Positions 47,617-62,541 are shown, counted from the stretch's first letter. The stretch: 64,000 bases of DNA from Amanita rubescens (GCA_015039365.1 WION01000164.1:52306-116305), one strand, 5' to 3'. The notes: a model not told the origin generated them from the sequence alone. A program made the numbers and translations.

Positions 47617-48196
47617 ATTTTAAATGCAAAGAAATATTTCCAACCAACTTCCAATGATCAAATTACATACATACATATGATGTGATTGTGGGCCTATGTA
47701 AATAAACATGAGAGCTTTTTATTGTTAATCATGGGAAAATCCATGCAGCTTGCCTTTAGTGAGAGAGTTGACCCTGACATTAGATTTGATGGCAGTAGAT
47801 GCAATACTTGCATGATGTATGTCATACATGTGTATCACATACACAAGGACAGTATGCACTTTCAGATTCTGAATTTTATGATGTACACAACTACCATACT
47901 CAAATAGTGGTCCACAAGCTCTGAAATGAAAATGATGTAACCTAGGTTGAATGTCAATGGCTAGCAAGTACAGTGACAAGAAGAAAAATCAATTCTTTAA
48001 GGATGAGCTGATAGTGGAAGCACAAGCAAAGCTTATTAGAAAATTTATTAGCAAGAGCTCATATCTGACTTTTGATTTTCAACTGCATAACACATATCAT
48101 ACATGACTATCAACATTCTCTTCCGGTTGATCCAAACACAATTGGAAATCACTCAATTTTGCCTATCATTCACTTACCTATGAGAAAATATCTGTA
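47617..48196. other. Intergenic region between convergent genes
   Basis: 3' flanks of the ankyrin ORF and of the NACHT-ankyrin gene. No gene or clear structure seen. Confidence 0.5.
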
Positions 48197-51100
48197 TTAT
48201 ATGTCCACCCTGGCTCCAGCATCTTTCAAAATCCCAGCAATAGCAGAATTGTGTCTCTTCAAAGCAGCCTTTGAGGCATTTCCATAATATCCACCTTGAG
48301 AATTCACATCTGCTCCTTTATCCAAGAGAAGCTGGACAATCTCCTTTGACCCAGAGAATGAAGCTGCCTGAAGGGCAGTATGGTAGAATCCTCCTTGTGT
48401 ATTCACATCTGCTCCATGCTCCAACAAGAGCTCAATAACTGGTAAGTGCTTGTGGATTACAGCAACCTGTAAGGCATTGCCATAAAACCCAGCAGATGCA
48501 TTGACATCCACTCCCTTCACATTGGCTTCTGCATCTCCCTCAAGCAATTCCTTGACTATGCCTTTCAAGCCAAGCTGGGAAGCATAATAGAGGGCATTGG
48601 GATTGAAATCATGAGGCCTCTGAGGTGGGATCTGTTGAGGCCCTTTATCAATGTCATACATTCTAACCCAATTCCTGAGTTGGGGGCTGTCAGGAGTGAA
48701 GAGCTGCTTGAGCTGTTGATGAATTGGAGGATTCTCTGCATTGTTGCCCTGTGCTACATGATAAAACCAGTACTGGGCAGAGTAGATGGCCAAAGGGTAT
48801 CTATCAATGGTACCAGTCTTGAGCATCCCATCTTCATCAAATTGGAGAAGATAGGCCAAACAGCCCTTGGCAATAAAACAGTGTGAAGTGTCTGCATCAA
48901 ACATAACTGTAGTCTTCTCAGAGAACTTGACCTTGTTAGTCAACAAGAATTGTCTGACAGAGCCATGAGAGACCCTGTACATGTGGGTTGTTGGATCAAG
49001 CACCAGGACATTGGGGAAGAGCTCCAAAACATCCTCTACATCACCCAATCTGTAGTCTCCATCAATAATAGGAGGGTCCTGATCAACACTAAACTCTACA
49101 CCAGTTGCATATTCTCTGAGATCCAAGAATCTTGCACAAAAGCCCATCCAAGGCAATAATCTGAGACCATCTTCCTCTAGACCTGGATGGAATGTAGGGT
49201 GAGAGTTGGAAAAGATGTATTGATAGGCATCATCCATAGGCTGATTCATTTCATCCAAGAAAAGCCTCATAGCATTAATGCTACTCCTGGCCTTTTGAAT
49301 TGAACGTAGCTGGCAAGCAACCCACTGGAATCTATGAAATGTGAGTCCAGACTCTCAACTTATCATGGGACTAGAGACTCACGATCCTTCGTAGCGCTTT
49401 GGTAAATATGAATTCAAGAAAGGCAATCCTTTTTCCTTCCATTTCCCAAGCGGAGGTTCTGTCTTGTACCTATGTTCTGTGTAAAGCAACATGTCCTGCC
49501 TGGTATCCTCCTCTTTGATTGAATACTGGTGAGTAACGAGAGGCCCGAGCTCAGGGTATTCTTTAACCTCCTTATTGCAAGTGAGGAAAACATGAAGGCC
49601 ATCCCAACCCCACTGATTTACATTCCTTAAAAAACCTATGACCTCTCCAAACTCCGGTACTTCATCCATGCCATCAATGACAAGATAGGCCTTCTTGTAC
49701 AACTGTAATGTATCTTTCAATGTCGTCACAATGTCGTCAATAAACGGGGGCTGCTTTCCGCTATCAAACATCGCATACAGCTTTTCGAGCAGGGGGGAAC
49801 ATTTCTCCGTGTATTCAGTGGATATTTGTGCGAGTAGCCCGGACAGGAGCTGCATGTACGTGACCTTTGAAATCTCGTAAATGTCAAAGTAGAAGTAAGC
49901 CACTATGGTGTCGCCATTGGCGCATTCTTTTCTAAGGTCTTCAATGACGGTATAGCTGGAGAAAAGTTAGATTTTATTAAGCGCAAGGTTTCTTTTAGCG
50001 TCACCTAAGATAGGTTTTTCCACAACCATCTTGAAAGACGTGAGATGCATACGTTGAAGTCATATTTTGAATTGACTTACATTTCCCGCTGAGTAACATG
50101 CTTGAATTCGGATCAGTCTTCCATTTCGTGTATTGTTCTGTCTTCAAGAGCCATTCTCCTGTCCCAGGTCCGTGATTAGCTCCCAACAGGCGGTGTGTCG
50201 TCAGTGGATCCGGAGCGCCCAGCCAAAAGAAGATATTTCCGTGCTTTCGGTCGTCTAGCGTATGTTTAGCATTCGCTCACCAGTAAAAGGAAGAAACATA
50301 CCCCACGAGCCACGACGAGCAGCGTGATACAATCTCCCAGTCCTAAGATTTCCACCAACATCTATGTACACGTTGATTATGGAGGAGAGAACAAGCTTCT
50401 GTGCTAACGAACCTCTGAGGTACCTATGCTCTCTGTTAATAGGGTCTATAAATGCCTTGCGCATCTCCGCTTCTTCGCGTGGGTCTAGCAACGGCGTGAG
50501 ACGCGCATTGGAAAGGTGAGAATTATATGCGCACGTTGAATCGTGTCACGGATGGCCACTAGTGCCTCTCTACAAGTTATGAGAAGCCCAGTCGATTTTA
50601 TCTTGCCATCTCTGAGAATCAAGGAATCCAAGTGTTCCAAAACTATGTAGAAATCGCCTTCGGTGAGTACGGTCAAAAATTGATTTTGGTCTATGGCGAG
50701 ATGTTAGTCCTATAGCGAAAATAAGAAATGACATACTCAGAGTGCCAACTTTGATTCGGGGGCTAGCGAAACCTATGGTAACGAGCATCTCGCCCAATGT
50801 GCGCGCGAGTTCTTCCTGAGTTTCAAGTTCGATCTCTCCTTCAACGTAGGGTTTGGTACGCATCATCAACTTCCATATGGCATACAAATAGTCTCCGACA
50901 ACGATGAACTTGTCTTTCGGTACCTGTGAGCGAGGTGTTAGCTCGAGCCAGGACGTGTAAGTGATTACACACATCGCAGAATAATACCAAGGCTGCGTAG
51001 AATTGCGTGATCGCTTTGGGAGACTAACAATATCGGTCAGAGAAAAAATACACGAAATTTCGCAAAGCCCACCTTGCCTTCCTCTGGCCAAACGCAGGTT

Positions 51101-51366
51101 GCATAGTTATGCAAGAGTTCGAGTAGCTCCGTAAGCAATTCGCGGAATATCCTGCCGTTTTCCCGGGGAATCGCGAATTTCATGGGAAAGTCAGGGTAGC
51201 GCTTATGGATAAGATCGAGGGTAGCCTTCGGCGCGGTGCAATCCTCATACACGTCCGGTAATTTAATGACAGTTTCTTTCTGGTATCGTTCTATGGCATC
51301 TTTCCATATACCATCAAAGCCAATGACGGGCAAAGGCGATTCGACGCGGTTCATTGATATTTCCAT
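48197..51366 (-). CDS. NACHT-ankyrin STAND (NLR-like) protein
   Basis: Several exons on the minus strand. The N-terminal region starts at Met 51366 (MEISMNRVES), with IWKDAIERYQKET resembling the fungal Goodbye-type STAND N-terminus. Further exons carry FLTVLTEGDFYIVLEH and LDPREEAEMRKAF. The NACHT P-loop GCGKTYL is split by an intron near 50030-50080; Walker B is KAYLVIDGMDE (about 49700-49660). An intron at about 49330-49381 precedes FQWVACQL. A winged-helix-like region with YRVSHGSVRQFLL follows, then about four ankyrin repeats (48530-48197). Proteins of this class act as NTP-driven signalling switches in fungal non-self recognition and heterokaryon incompatibility. Divergent with LPD1, 136 nt apart. 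Exon joins near 50700 are uncertain. Confidence 0.82.
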
Positions 51367-51502
51367 GGTGGAAGACGATAAGACTGCGGCGGGCGTCAGT
51401 GGCGTGAACCCGAAATGGTATCGCTGTAACACGTGACGCAACGTGACAGTGACACCCGCTTTCTTGACGCCGTGCGTTCCGAATACGAACGAGCGATTAT
51501 TA
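51367..51502. promoter_or_regulatory. Bidirectional promoter between the STAND gene and LPD1
   Basis: Only 136 nt separate the divergent start codons, so both promoters must lie here or within the first exons. No TATA box is evident. Confidence 0.5.
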
Positions 51503-53512
<2,010 letters not shown>

Positions 53513-54889
53513 AGCCCGCTATATCTCATTTAGCATACCTCCATAGAGAAACGTGCACGTAATATGGATTAATAATGAACACGAGCTTTCATTTGCATCA
53601 TTAAAAGTCTTTCACTGTTCCTTTCTGTTTGAGAACAAATCTTCGGATTGCTAGCACGACTGCCGTCGTATCGCGACGCAGCCTATTCATCCGAGATCAT
53701 CGGACCACCGTGACACACTTGAAACTCCGCGAGGCAAAACCTGGCATGGTCCACACGTAGTCACCGTTGTACGCTGCAAGACACGATGACCGATGTGAAT
53801 TTGAAAGACGCCAATCTTGATCTAGTGTCAAGAACCAAAGAGGGAGCTCCTATAAGTACGGATCCTGGTGCCTCGGACACCGTGAGCATAACGGTGAGAG
53901 AAAGTCTGTGTGGCATTCGCACTTGGCAGTACTCATGTCTTTCATAGATGCATGTTCCGCGTCAATTAAACTTGGCAATTCTGATATTCTGCACAACTTG
54001 AAGATGCACCATCATTGCCAGACATAGAATCATTTGTCCACTTGCGGCACATTCTTTACGCGAAAATGGTACTTTGGGCGCTTTTGTTGACAGCAAGCTG
54101 ACTGGACACGGACTCGATCGGGGTTAGAATGGAGAGTTTGAAGGGGAGCGAATAGTACGGTGAACACGTTGATGCGTGAACTCTACTTGAAACGTTCTCG
54201 CTTCAAATTGAAATTGTCGTTTGGAACGGCGAGAAGCCTCGGTTGCCAGTGAACTAGTGGTTAGTGAGGAATGTTGAAGACCCTGATCGCAAACGGACTT
54301 CCACTCCCCAGATTGTGGAAATAGGAATAGCGAAGCTCTGTTCGCGAGTTGGGAACACCAGGAATTCTTGTTAAGGCAAATTTAACATGCAGGCGCTCGT
54401 TCGAGAGCGATTCCATCGCACTTGCGAACGATCAGGGTTTGGCATGAAATCGCCGTGTTATTTGGGGTCAAGTCAACGGATCCGAATAAGCCACCAGCAT
54501 GAGGTTGTGAACGTGAGTATTCCGCATGTTAGGGTCAAGCTGCGCTCTCATCTCCGTTTCGTTTCGTAACAACAAAGCATATCTCAGAATCACATCAGCG
54601 TCTATTTTGAATTTACTCTGAGCGGTAAGCGGCCCCTGAACTCTCTAAGCGCTAGAACACCAGGGATTCTTGTTAAAACAAATTTAACGTGCAGGCGTTG
54701 ATTTCGCGAGTGATCCAGGGATCAATTCATGTGGTTCTTGGGGACCAGATCCATAACAACAGTAATTCTACATATCTTGGTCGTCGACACGCAGGAAATG
54801 CGTGTATTCCTGTGACATCATAGCAACACTCAGGCGTATAAATGCGCATGCGAGAGACAACCCTCGCAGTACACAAGATTAACACAAGA
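53513..54889. other. Intergenic region with local direct repeats
   Basis: About 1.4 kb without a gene. A block at about 54348-54402 (ACACCAGGAATTCTTGTTAA, then AAATTTAACATGCAGGCG) recurs at about 54657-54700. Another block at about 54592-54655 (CATCAGCGTCTATTTTGAAT, then CTCTGAGC) recurs at about 55484-55560. Confidence 0.55.
54838..54844 (+). promoter_or_regulatory. TATA box of the small membrane-protein gene
   Basis: TATAAAT lies 46 nt before the proposed start codon at 54890. Confidence 0.45.
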
Positions 54890-55295
54890 TGGTGAACATT
54901 TTCGTGAGCGCTTTCTTTGACCCATTCAATGATTATCAAAACCCTAACGGCGCTGGCACTGGATCCCATAGGATGACGTAAGATCAGCATTGATAGGTGC
55001 CATAGTCTCAGCAATAATGAGTGAAATCGCAAAAATACTACCAGGCGGCTCCCTTGTAAAAAAGGTCATCTTTTATGCGGTCGCCGCAGTCGTAGCCATT
55101 GGATTCATATTAGTATGTTATGGACTAGTCGGAATTCGTCGACAATATAACTGACATCTGTCACAGATCACGGTTGAAGTTCTAGGAGTGATTTTCATGA
55201 TTGTCACGGGCAAGAAACTTGGGGAGGGGGAGGTGGCTGGGGAGAAGAAGGAGGTTGGGAAGAGGAAGGAGGTTGGGAAGAGGAAGGAGGGATAG
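54890..55295 (+). CDS. Small predicted membrane protein with Lys-rich tail (about 90 aa)
   Basis: Not recognised as any family. Three exons fit: 54890-54903, 54983-55112 and 55167-55295. The introns are GTGAGC..TAAG and GTATGT..ACAG, the latter with an AACTGAC branch site. The product starts MVNISSALIGAIVSAIM. It has a hydrophobic segment VIFYAVAAVVAIGFILI and a second one VEVLGVIFMIVTG, and ends in a repeated lysine-rich tail (KKEVGKRKEVGKRKEG). If intron 2 is retained, the protein would instead end soon after the first membrane segment. The first acceptor (AAG) is the weak point. The gene is flanked by the local direct repeats described above. Confidence 0.42.
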
Positions 55296-55705
55296 CTAGG
55301 AGGCATGCGCACCCCCACGTCGCCGCAGTCGGCTAGCTAGGTACATGTGGAAAGTGTTGAAGTGTCACCAGAATATCTGGCAGTCAGGGGGCTGTGTATT
55401 GGCCAACGAGTAGTACTATTTCACATGTCAGCTGAGGGTCTCTCGCTACAACGAACCACTTCACAATTCATGCTATCTCATCATCACGTCAGCGTCTATT
55501 TGAATTCACTCTGAGCAGAAAGCGGTTCTTGAACCCCTTATGACAGCTAAGCGCTAAGCGCCGAGCGTCTACCAAAGCGTGCGCGCCTCTTCAATGCAAT
55601 TGCAACGTTGCACAGGCCACATCCATTCCGCTTGCATACGGCAAGTGCCATGGCTATTAAAAAGAGGACGCACCATGTCCAGCTTCATATTCGCATCATA
55701 ATACG
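55296..55705. other. Upstream region of the patatin gene
   Basis: Contains the second copy of a direct repeat (about 55484-55560, CGTCAGCGTCTATTTGAA). No gene seen. Confidence 0.45.
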
Positions 55706-56969
55706 ATGGCGAGCGAACGTCAGTTATTTACACTTTAAGCTCTAACTAAGTCATTGACGCTTTGCAGCGAAACCCAAGCGTATACTTGTTATTGACGGTG
55801 GTGGTATACGTGGCCTTGCTTCCTTGATGATTATCGATGCAATAATGAAGGAAATAGCGACAAAGACTGGCCAAAATCGACGTCCATGCGAGATTTTTGA
55901 CCTTATATGCGGCACATCTGTGGGTGGGTTGATATCGATACTCCTAGGAAGACTAGGCCTGGATTGTCAGAGGGCTATCGACGTCTACAAAACAATTGTG
56001 AAGAAACTATTCGGGGAGCAGAAAGATGCCTGGAATATTATCGCAAAAGGCCAATTCTTGGACACCTTGGAATTCGATAAATATATAGCTCAAGAAGTAA
56101 AAGAGCTTGCTGGATCACCCGATGCTTTGATGCATTTGGCCGGCGAAGGCGATCACGTCCGTGAAAGTACAAAGGTACGGGAAAGTCTTTTCAATTTCAC
56201 AAGTGCAAAGTTTGAAAATCTTCGTAGACATTTGTCACGGTGATGGAAAATGCTCCCAGCTACACTCATATCGTTAGCTCATATCCACGAGAACGGTTAT
56301 CGGCATCCGCCCAGCGCCCCTGGACCGTTACAGAAGCCATAAAAGCAACCACAGCCTCTCCCATCTATTTTTCTCCCATTCGCCTCGAGCTCGAAACCAA
56401 CAGGATGCAAAATTTTCAAGACGCAGGATTTGGTGGTTACAACAATCCCATATCACTGGCGTCCAGCGAATGGCAAACCATCTGGAGAGAGGAACGCGTT
56501 GGGTCAGTTATTAGTTTGGGTACTGGATTACAGAGTTATCTTCCCAATCCAGTACCGAAGACAAGGGTTTGGGGCCCAACACCGTCGTATGTTCGTAACT
56601 TGTGCGATCAGGTCCTTCAGAAGCGGCTGCCTGGCACCAAGGGATATGGCGACGTCGAATCGAATCTAGCTTATGCTATTAGGCAGCTGGCACGTATTGC
56701 AGCAGATTCGAGCCTTTCTCACCAAAGTATTTCTGTTAGCGGCGCCTCGTTTTGGTCAGCTAGTTTTGTTCATGTGTTGCCGACACTGCTCATTGTTTTG
56801 TAGTGAGCACTATTACCGCATAGACGAACCTTTCGGTCTTGACCAGTTCGACCTCATCGACGTTCATCAGGAAGAAAGGATAAAGGATAAATTCAATGAT
56901 TGGCTTCAGACGGGAGTCATCGAAGATATAGTACAAAGTTTACGCGCTGAGAGCAGACCTGCATCGTAG
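55706..56969 (+). CDS. Patatin-like phospholipase
   Basis: Predicted lipid acyl hydrolase with a Ser-Asp dyad. Exons: 55706-55718 (MASE), 55768-56174, 56228-56754 and 56804-56969. The oxyanion loop DGGGIRG comes just after the start, the nucleophile elbow is GTSVGG (about 55913-55930), and the catalytic Asp lies in QDAGFGGYNNP (about 56420). A stretch EAIKATTASPIYFSP is typical of fungal patatins. The protein is about 370 residues and ends VQSLRAESRPAS. Many fungal relatives are patatin-NACHT or patatin-TPR fusions; here the protein stops after the catalytic domain. Intron 3 (GTCAGC donor) was chosen because it keeps the frame into EHYYRIDEPFGLD. Confidence 0.9.
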
Positions 56970-57261
56970 ATAATTTAGGCAATTTTTACGGAACACCAAC
57001 CTTAATGGATAATGCACTTTTGGGGAGATAGCAACAAGCGAATATCTGGAATTGCGTGGGAGCGCACGGCCTCTAAAGTTCTATTTGGCATTGTTGTTTG
57101 AACGCTTCCAATGCAAATGAACACAAACTGCTCTACCAAACCATGTTCGACTCGAACCTTGTTCAAGGCACTGTTCATTTGATGTTCGTCCAGATTTAGT
57201 TCAGTGAGTGACCTTCTCCTGCGCAGCGCTCATCTATCTTATTTTAACAAATACAGGTGTT
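56970..57261. other. Intergenic region upstream of the chromodomain gene
   Basis: Short spacer between the phospholipase stop and the next start; no gene seen. Confidence 0.4.
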
Positions 57262-60200
57262 ATGACGAAAACGAAGAAGGCTACAGAAGAATCAACCAGC
57301 TTTTCATCCTCGGAACACCAATTTCAACCAAGAGAAGACGACGAAGAAGTGTTATGGGACGTCATCGATATAATAGATGAGAAGAGAGCTCAATATCTCG
57401 TCAACTGGGCAGGAGTTGATCCAGCAACGAAAAAACCCTGGAAGCCAAGTTGGGTCGCTAAAGGGGACGTGACGGACGACCTGGTGGAGAAATGGAAGAA
57501 GCACAAAAAGGAACGACAGGGCTCTGCGGCGGCGCGTAGAAAAAAATGTGCGTTGCAGTATTTCGATGATTATTCCGCTCCTATGATACCTCAGTATTAA
57601 GCTACTGGAGTGTCCGCCCTCTTCTGTGCAAGGCATGATCATGATCTGACATTTGCTGAAAACAGCGAGGAAACGTGGTTCAACTTTGTCTACAACTGGA
57701 GCGGGGGAAACCCCCAAACCCATGTCGACGCGTATCTCGGTTTCAACGGCAAAGTATTCAACACCGACAAAACCGGGTGCTGCAGGTCCGAGCAGCCGTC
57801 GTACGGTTCGCTTGGGTCCTGCCACTCCTATTGAAGATAACCAATCAGTGAGGGAGGAGCCATCCCTTAGCAAGACGGTTTGGTCTGCGAACGGGACAAG
57901 GAATGTTCGCCCAATACCAAAGGAGAGCGAAAGACACAAACGAAAACGCGAATCGTCGATCGCGTCCACCTCGTCGGCGACTTCGTTACCCGAAATCATC
58001 ACGGTTCACAAAGCCAGTCTTAGCACACCACCAGCACGGCCTCGGAAGAAACGGAAAATAGCGTTTACGCCAGGTGACGATGACGACAGCCAGGAAGAGA
58101 TTCCTTCTATCAAACGAGTCAAGTCCAACGGAGGGAGCGCGGGGGCTCTGTCGAAGAAGCTTGAAGTCGTTGCATCGGAAGAAGGAGATGATGAAGAAAT
58201 TGTCGCAAAGCCTGTGCTATCCGGAAATACGACGTCTAAGCCCCGTCTGGATCCAGAACCTGATAGCTCAAATCGCGTCAATGGAGTCATGGAGGTGAAC
58301 GAGTTGTTTTATGCATCCTTTCTCGTTTGTAACTGATGAAAACTAAAGCGAGGTGGAAAACCGGTGGTCGGTGCCAATTCACCTATAAATGGCATACATG
58401 ATAGACGTTCCAAACCTCCCTCGCCAGTACGGCGCATTGTAGTGAGAGGAGCCATCGCGAGCAGAACGGGCAAGGATTCAGTGGCTCCAAAGACGGCGGG
58501 ACAGCTCCAGCCAGGGTCACCCCCTTCAAAGCCCTCTCAAACCGAAAAACGACCGTACACACCACGAAATCTTTCACCTGAAACTGTGCGACGGTTGAAG
58601 CAGTTTGACGTCGAAATGGAAGCGTTGGAGGCAGAGCAGCGCAAGAGGGAAGCTGAAGAAGCAGAGCGCAGGGCAAAACAAGCCCAGATCCGAGAGGAGG
58701 AGGAGGAAGAGGACGACGACGACGACAGGATTTCTCTGGAATACTGTGACGAGTTTCCTGTTCCCGCTGCACCTTTTGACCATCCTCCCGAACCTTCTTC
58801 ACCACCTCGATCACCTGCACGCCCTCCAGCGTCGAAAGAGAATCCTTTGTCAGCCCCCAAAGTAGCCAATCCTATCCCTCTACGACCGCCAGATCTTAAA
58901 ACGAAAGCCATCAATAAGGTTTCTGATGACTATTATCGTCAAGGCATCGTCCCCGAGACAGAGCCTGAAGATAGTGGGAATACACAGTCACAAGAACTGT
59001 CTTTAACTCAATCACAAACCGCACCTCTAGCCGGATCGCCTCCTTCAATGACTGTTGAACCCCCCGCTTCCCTCAGGTCACCTGCTCCGACACCTGCGCG
59101 TCCTACTATAATATCTAAGATGCGACCTCGTACGCCGTCCTCGCGATCCGAATCATTAGCGAATCTGGAGCTCCCCCACATACTTGTAATGGAAAGAATT
59201 GACGAAGAGTCGCACTATGCTGACGTAAGCGCACCTCATGACAGCATTGAGACGGACAGCCAGGAATTTCGCAAGAACCGGCAAAATCCTGTTCCTCTCA
59301 AAGACGAAGTCAAAAGAAATGGCAAGGCTGGTGCGACTACGTCCGCTCCCGTGCCATACATTCTCGGTGCAAGAGCAGAAAAACGCTTATATGTCGTCGA
59401 CAAACGTCTCAACAGCACTATCGAGGACATTGAACAGTTCACGACGCCAGAGAAACGTACGAAGGACGGCGTAAAACCGAATGGGGGCGGGAAGAGCAAG
59501 AAGACCGGAACATCGTCTCCCGAATCAGACGCGATCCGAAGGCATGGGATGGAGCTCGCGGACGCCGCTAGGCGAGCGAAACTGCAAAGTCGACCTCCGG
59601 CGCCCAAGAGGTCTCTGACTGACATTTTACATGATCGCAAGTCGATGGAAAGGGCGACAGCCGCAGTCCGCCTCTCTGCATTGAGCCATTTGCCTCCATC
59701 CAGTATAGAGACTCCGTCTAGCTCTATTCTTGTCCCGGATAGTGATCGCGGTCTTCCAGAAGTGCCGGAGGAGGTAGTCCAGGAGATGGAAAGGGCATAC
59801 GTCAATTTGGATGGCGGGATGAATAGCCGTACGGATGACGATACTTTGGAGGATTCTGGGTTGTCACGACCTGTGGAGGGAACACGAACGGTACTTGCCG
59901 TACGTCACGAAGAGGAAGAATCGACGCAGGATTTGCTACAAGAGGCGAAGGCGGCCGTTGATCAAGCCGAAGGTGCTCAAGAGTCGGACGCGGACGCAGT
60001 TCCCATGGACGGCATTGAGGTACTTTCTTCCCCGTTGTCTGATGCTGTAACATTGACACGTCTTCATGTTCCACAGGCGCCAGAAGTGATGGCTTTGGAC
60101 GATAAAATTGTATCTGATATGCTTCAAACAGGCGAGGTGTGTGTCAGAAGGGTCTTTTGAAATTGGATATCAGCTAACGGCCACTCCTAGCCCGAGGCCC

Positions 60201-61098
60201 TACCAACCACTGACCGTGCAGACAAACTGGTGGCCCTGTTACAGCAGGAGCGTACCCGCAATCAGAATTTGCACGAAGAGATTGCTTCTCTCCGGCGAGC
60301 GCTCGAACTGGCCAAGGGTAGTACAAGTTCCAACGAGCTCGGACAACGACTCAAGGACGTCGAAGTTGCACTTGAGGAAGAAAAAGTTGCTTGGAATGCG
60401 GAACGCACATCTCTTATGGACGCAGTCGAAAACGCAACCAAGGGGAAGGAGAGTGCCCTCAAAGATATCGATTTCTTCAGAGAGCAATACGCTCGAGCCT
60501 CCGGATTCGTCACGTCTACACGCGAAGAAAATAAAGAGCTGGAAAAGCGCGCCAAGATCGCGGAGGACCAGGCCAAGTCTGGCGTTGCTATGATCAAAGC
60601 CACGTACGAAAACAAGGTCAAAGAGCTTGAAAGACACATGGAAAAGTGGCAAACGATGGCGACGTTTTTGATTCAGAAAGATTATCGGACGGAGAATGAT
60701 CAGTTGCGTCGGAGGGCTGCAGAGCATCCTGAACTGAAAGCCAAGTGTTGGTCGCTAGAGGCGAACGTCAGTTTCCTTACCTCGGAGATCTCGCAGCTCG
60801 GAAAAGATCGTGACAGGATGGAGAGCGAACTGGATTACTGGAAGCAGGAAGCTGAACGGGTTTCGGCGGAACTTAACAATTCTCGAGTTGAAATGGAGCG
60901 GTTCATTCAGGCGTCGACAAGTGGCGAGATGGTGTATCGATGTCTATGGAGAACGGATGAGAATAAACCGTGTGACGAGGTTGTACAAACGATCGAGGTG
61001 GGTGTATTATCCACTGAGGTCTTGCATTTCGACTGATCAGTTCTTTTCAGGAATTGAGAAATCATCTTTATTCGGCGGGGCATTTACGCTTGGATTGA
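57262..61098 (+). CDS. Chromodomain protein with coiled coil and C-terminal Cys/His motif (about 1185 aa)
   Basis: Exons 57262-57547, 57666-58294, 58349-60136, 60191-60997 and 61051-61098 join in frame. Residues about 30-85 form a chromodomain-like fold (EVLWDVIDIIDEKRAQYLVNW, then SWVAKGDVTDDLVEKW). A long disordered, Ser/Pro/Lys-rich middle contains basic patches (RPRKKRKIAF). A helical EEQRKREAEEAERR segment follows near 58640. Exon 4 is a coiled coil of about 230 residues (LQQERTRNQNLHEEIASLRR onward). The C-terminus has CLWRTDENKPC followed, across the last intron, by HLYSAGH, a C-C-H-H zinc-finger-like spacing. A chromatin-associated role is inferred from the domains. A further optional intron (60018-60074, a multiple of three) may be alternatively spliced. 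Confidence 0.85.
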
Positions 61099-61734
61099 AT
61101 TGTTATAATATTTACGTACTGCAATGTTGATTTAGCATGGGCCTGCAATGCTCTGTATTATGTGTTCTGTGTCGATTGTACAAACATCTCATGAAGTTTG
61201 TCACCGGTTCACCTCCTACAACCTACAAGGTCGGCTTTTTTCTTAAGGGCAACGTTATGGATTTCATTAAAAGTGGCATTGATCATGGCGGTGTGACTGA
61301 TAACAGATCTGTGTAATGTTGGGATTGTCGGCCACTCCACGCTCCGAATGAAATGAGTAGAGAACGTATATAAGCGGAGATGGCGTCTGTAACTATAATT
61401 AGAACACGGCCCCCATCTGAAACATTCCCTCGTCGTACCTGCCACGCCCTCGGTTTACCTTGCAGGTTGCTGACTCCCGCTGTCACGCCTACCCAACCTT
61501 CACATGTTAAAAAACTGTGTCTCGGCGCTGAGCGGTCGATAATGACGTACAAGAGATGGAGGGCGATTGGGTTCATCTTCGGTGTTCCCTTGGACCGTCG
61601 GAGCAGCGGTACCGAAGTTGAGATCGGACCGTCGCCCGCGTGACGGTGACACGACTGCCCGTGAGCGTGACCCGCTGCCATGCATCGGCGGCTTTTCCTT
61701 AGTCAGAGCGCTTTGCTTCAATCTTTCACCGCTA
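61099..61734. other. Intergenic region upstream of the peroxiredoxin
   Basis: About 0.6 kb; presumed promoter of the peroxiredoxin gene. GTATATAAGC near 61366 resembles a TATA box but lies far from the start codon. Confidence 0.4.
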
Positions 61735-62541
61735 ATGGCACAAATCAAACTAGGCGACATCATCCCCGAGGCTAGATTCAAATACATTCAATACACACCT
61801 GAGCTTGCCGACCACGTACGTCCCTGTTTAACTCAAAACAATTAACCGATATTGACTGTCCTAGTCTGCTTGCGGTATCCGTATGTTTATCATCCTCTTT
61901 CAGGGTCAGATCCATAAGGTCAACACGTATTTCAGCCACCACCCTCTCTACAGACGACTGGAGAAACAAGAAAGTCGTCCTCGTTTCCGTTCCTGGAGCC
62001 TTCACCGTACGTATCCGGTTTTCCTTCTTATCGCCGTGATCGCCCGAGGGAAAATACGCAAAAACGCTAATATTTCTCCTTAGCCGACTTGTCACACGAG
62101 GCACCTTCCTCCTTTCCTGGAGAAGCATGACGAGTTCAAAGCAAAGGGCGTGGACGTCGTCGCTGTTCTTGCTGCCAACGATGCATTCGTCATGAGTGGG
62201 TGGGCACGATTCGAGGGACTTGAGGATAAGGTATTTCTCATGACAATCTTTCTTTGATCAATCAACGACACTACCTCTAGATCCTCGCACTCTCAGATAC
62301 GGAAGCGCAATGGTCGACTTCCCTCGGACTCTCCCTCGATCTTGAACACGCTGGCCTTGGAACGCGCACCAAACGGTACGCCATGATCATCGATAGGCTT
62401 ATCGTCAAATACCTCGGAGTGCGTTCCCATTGCATTCACCTTTGCGAACCTCAACTAATTAACACCCACTCGCTATCCCAGGTTGAGCCAGGTAAAGACC
62501 TCACCGTCTCCAGCGCTGAGGCCGTCCTGGCGCACTTGTAG
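61735..62541 (+). CDS. Prx5-type peroxiredoxin (AHP1/PMP20 family, 170 aa)
   Basis: A thiol peroxidase that reduces hydrogen and alkyl peroxides. Six exons join in frame: 61735-61815, 61865-61880 (16 nt), 61936-62006, 62084-62230, 62281-62418 and 62482-62541. Start MAQIKLGDIIPEA. The peroxidatic cysteine is in VPGAFTPTCHTRHLPPFLEK, with the Prx5-specific block AANDAFVMSGWARFEG and a conserved Arg in RTKRYAMIIDRL. It ends VSSAEAVLAHL; there is no obvious peroxisomal PTS1 (SKL-like) tail, so a cytosolic form is most likely. The third-exon acceptor TTTCAG at 61935 was chosen because it restores GIPTTLSTDDW, the normal family spacing. Confidence 0.93.
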
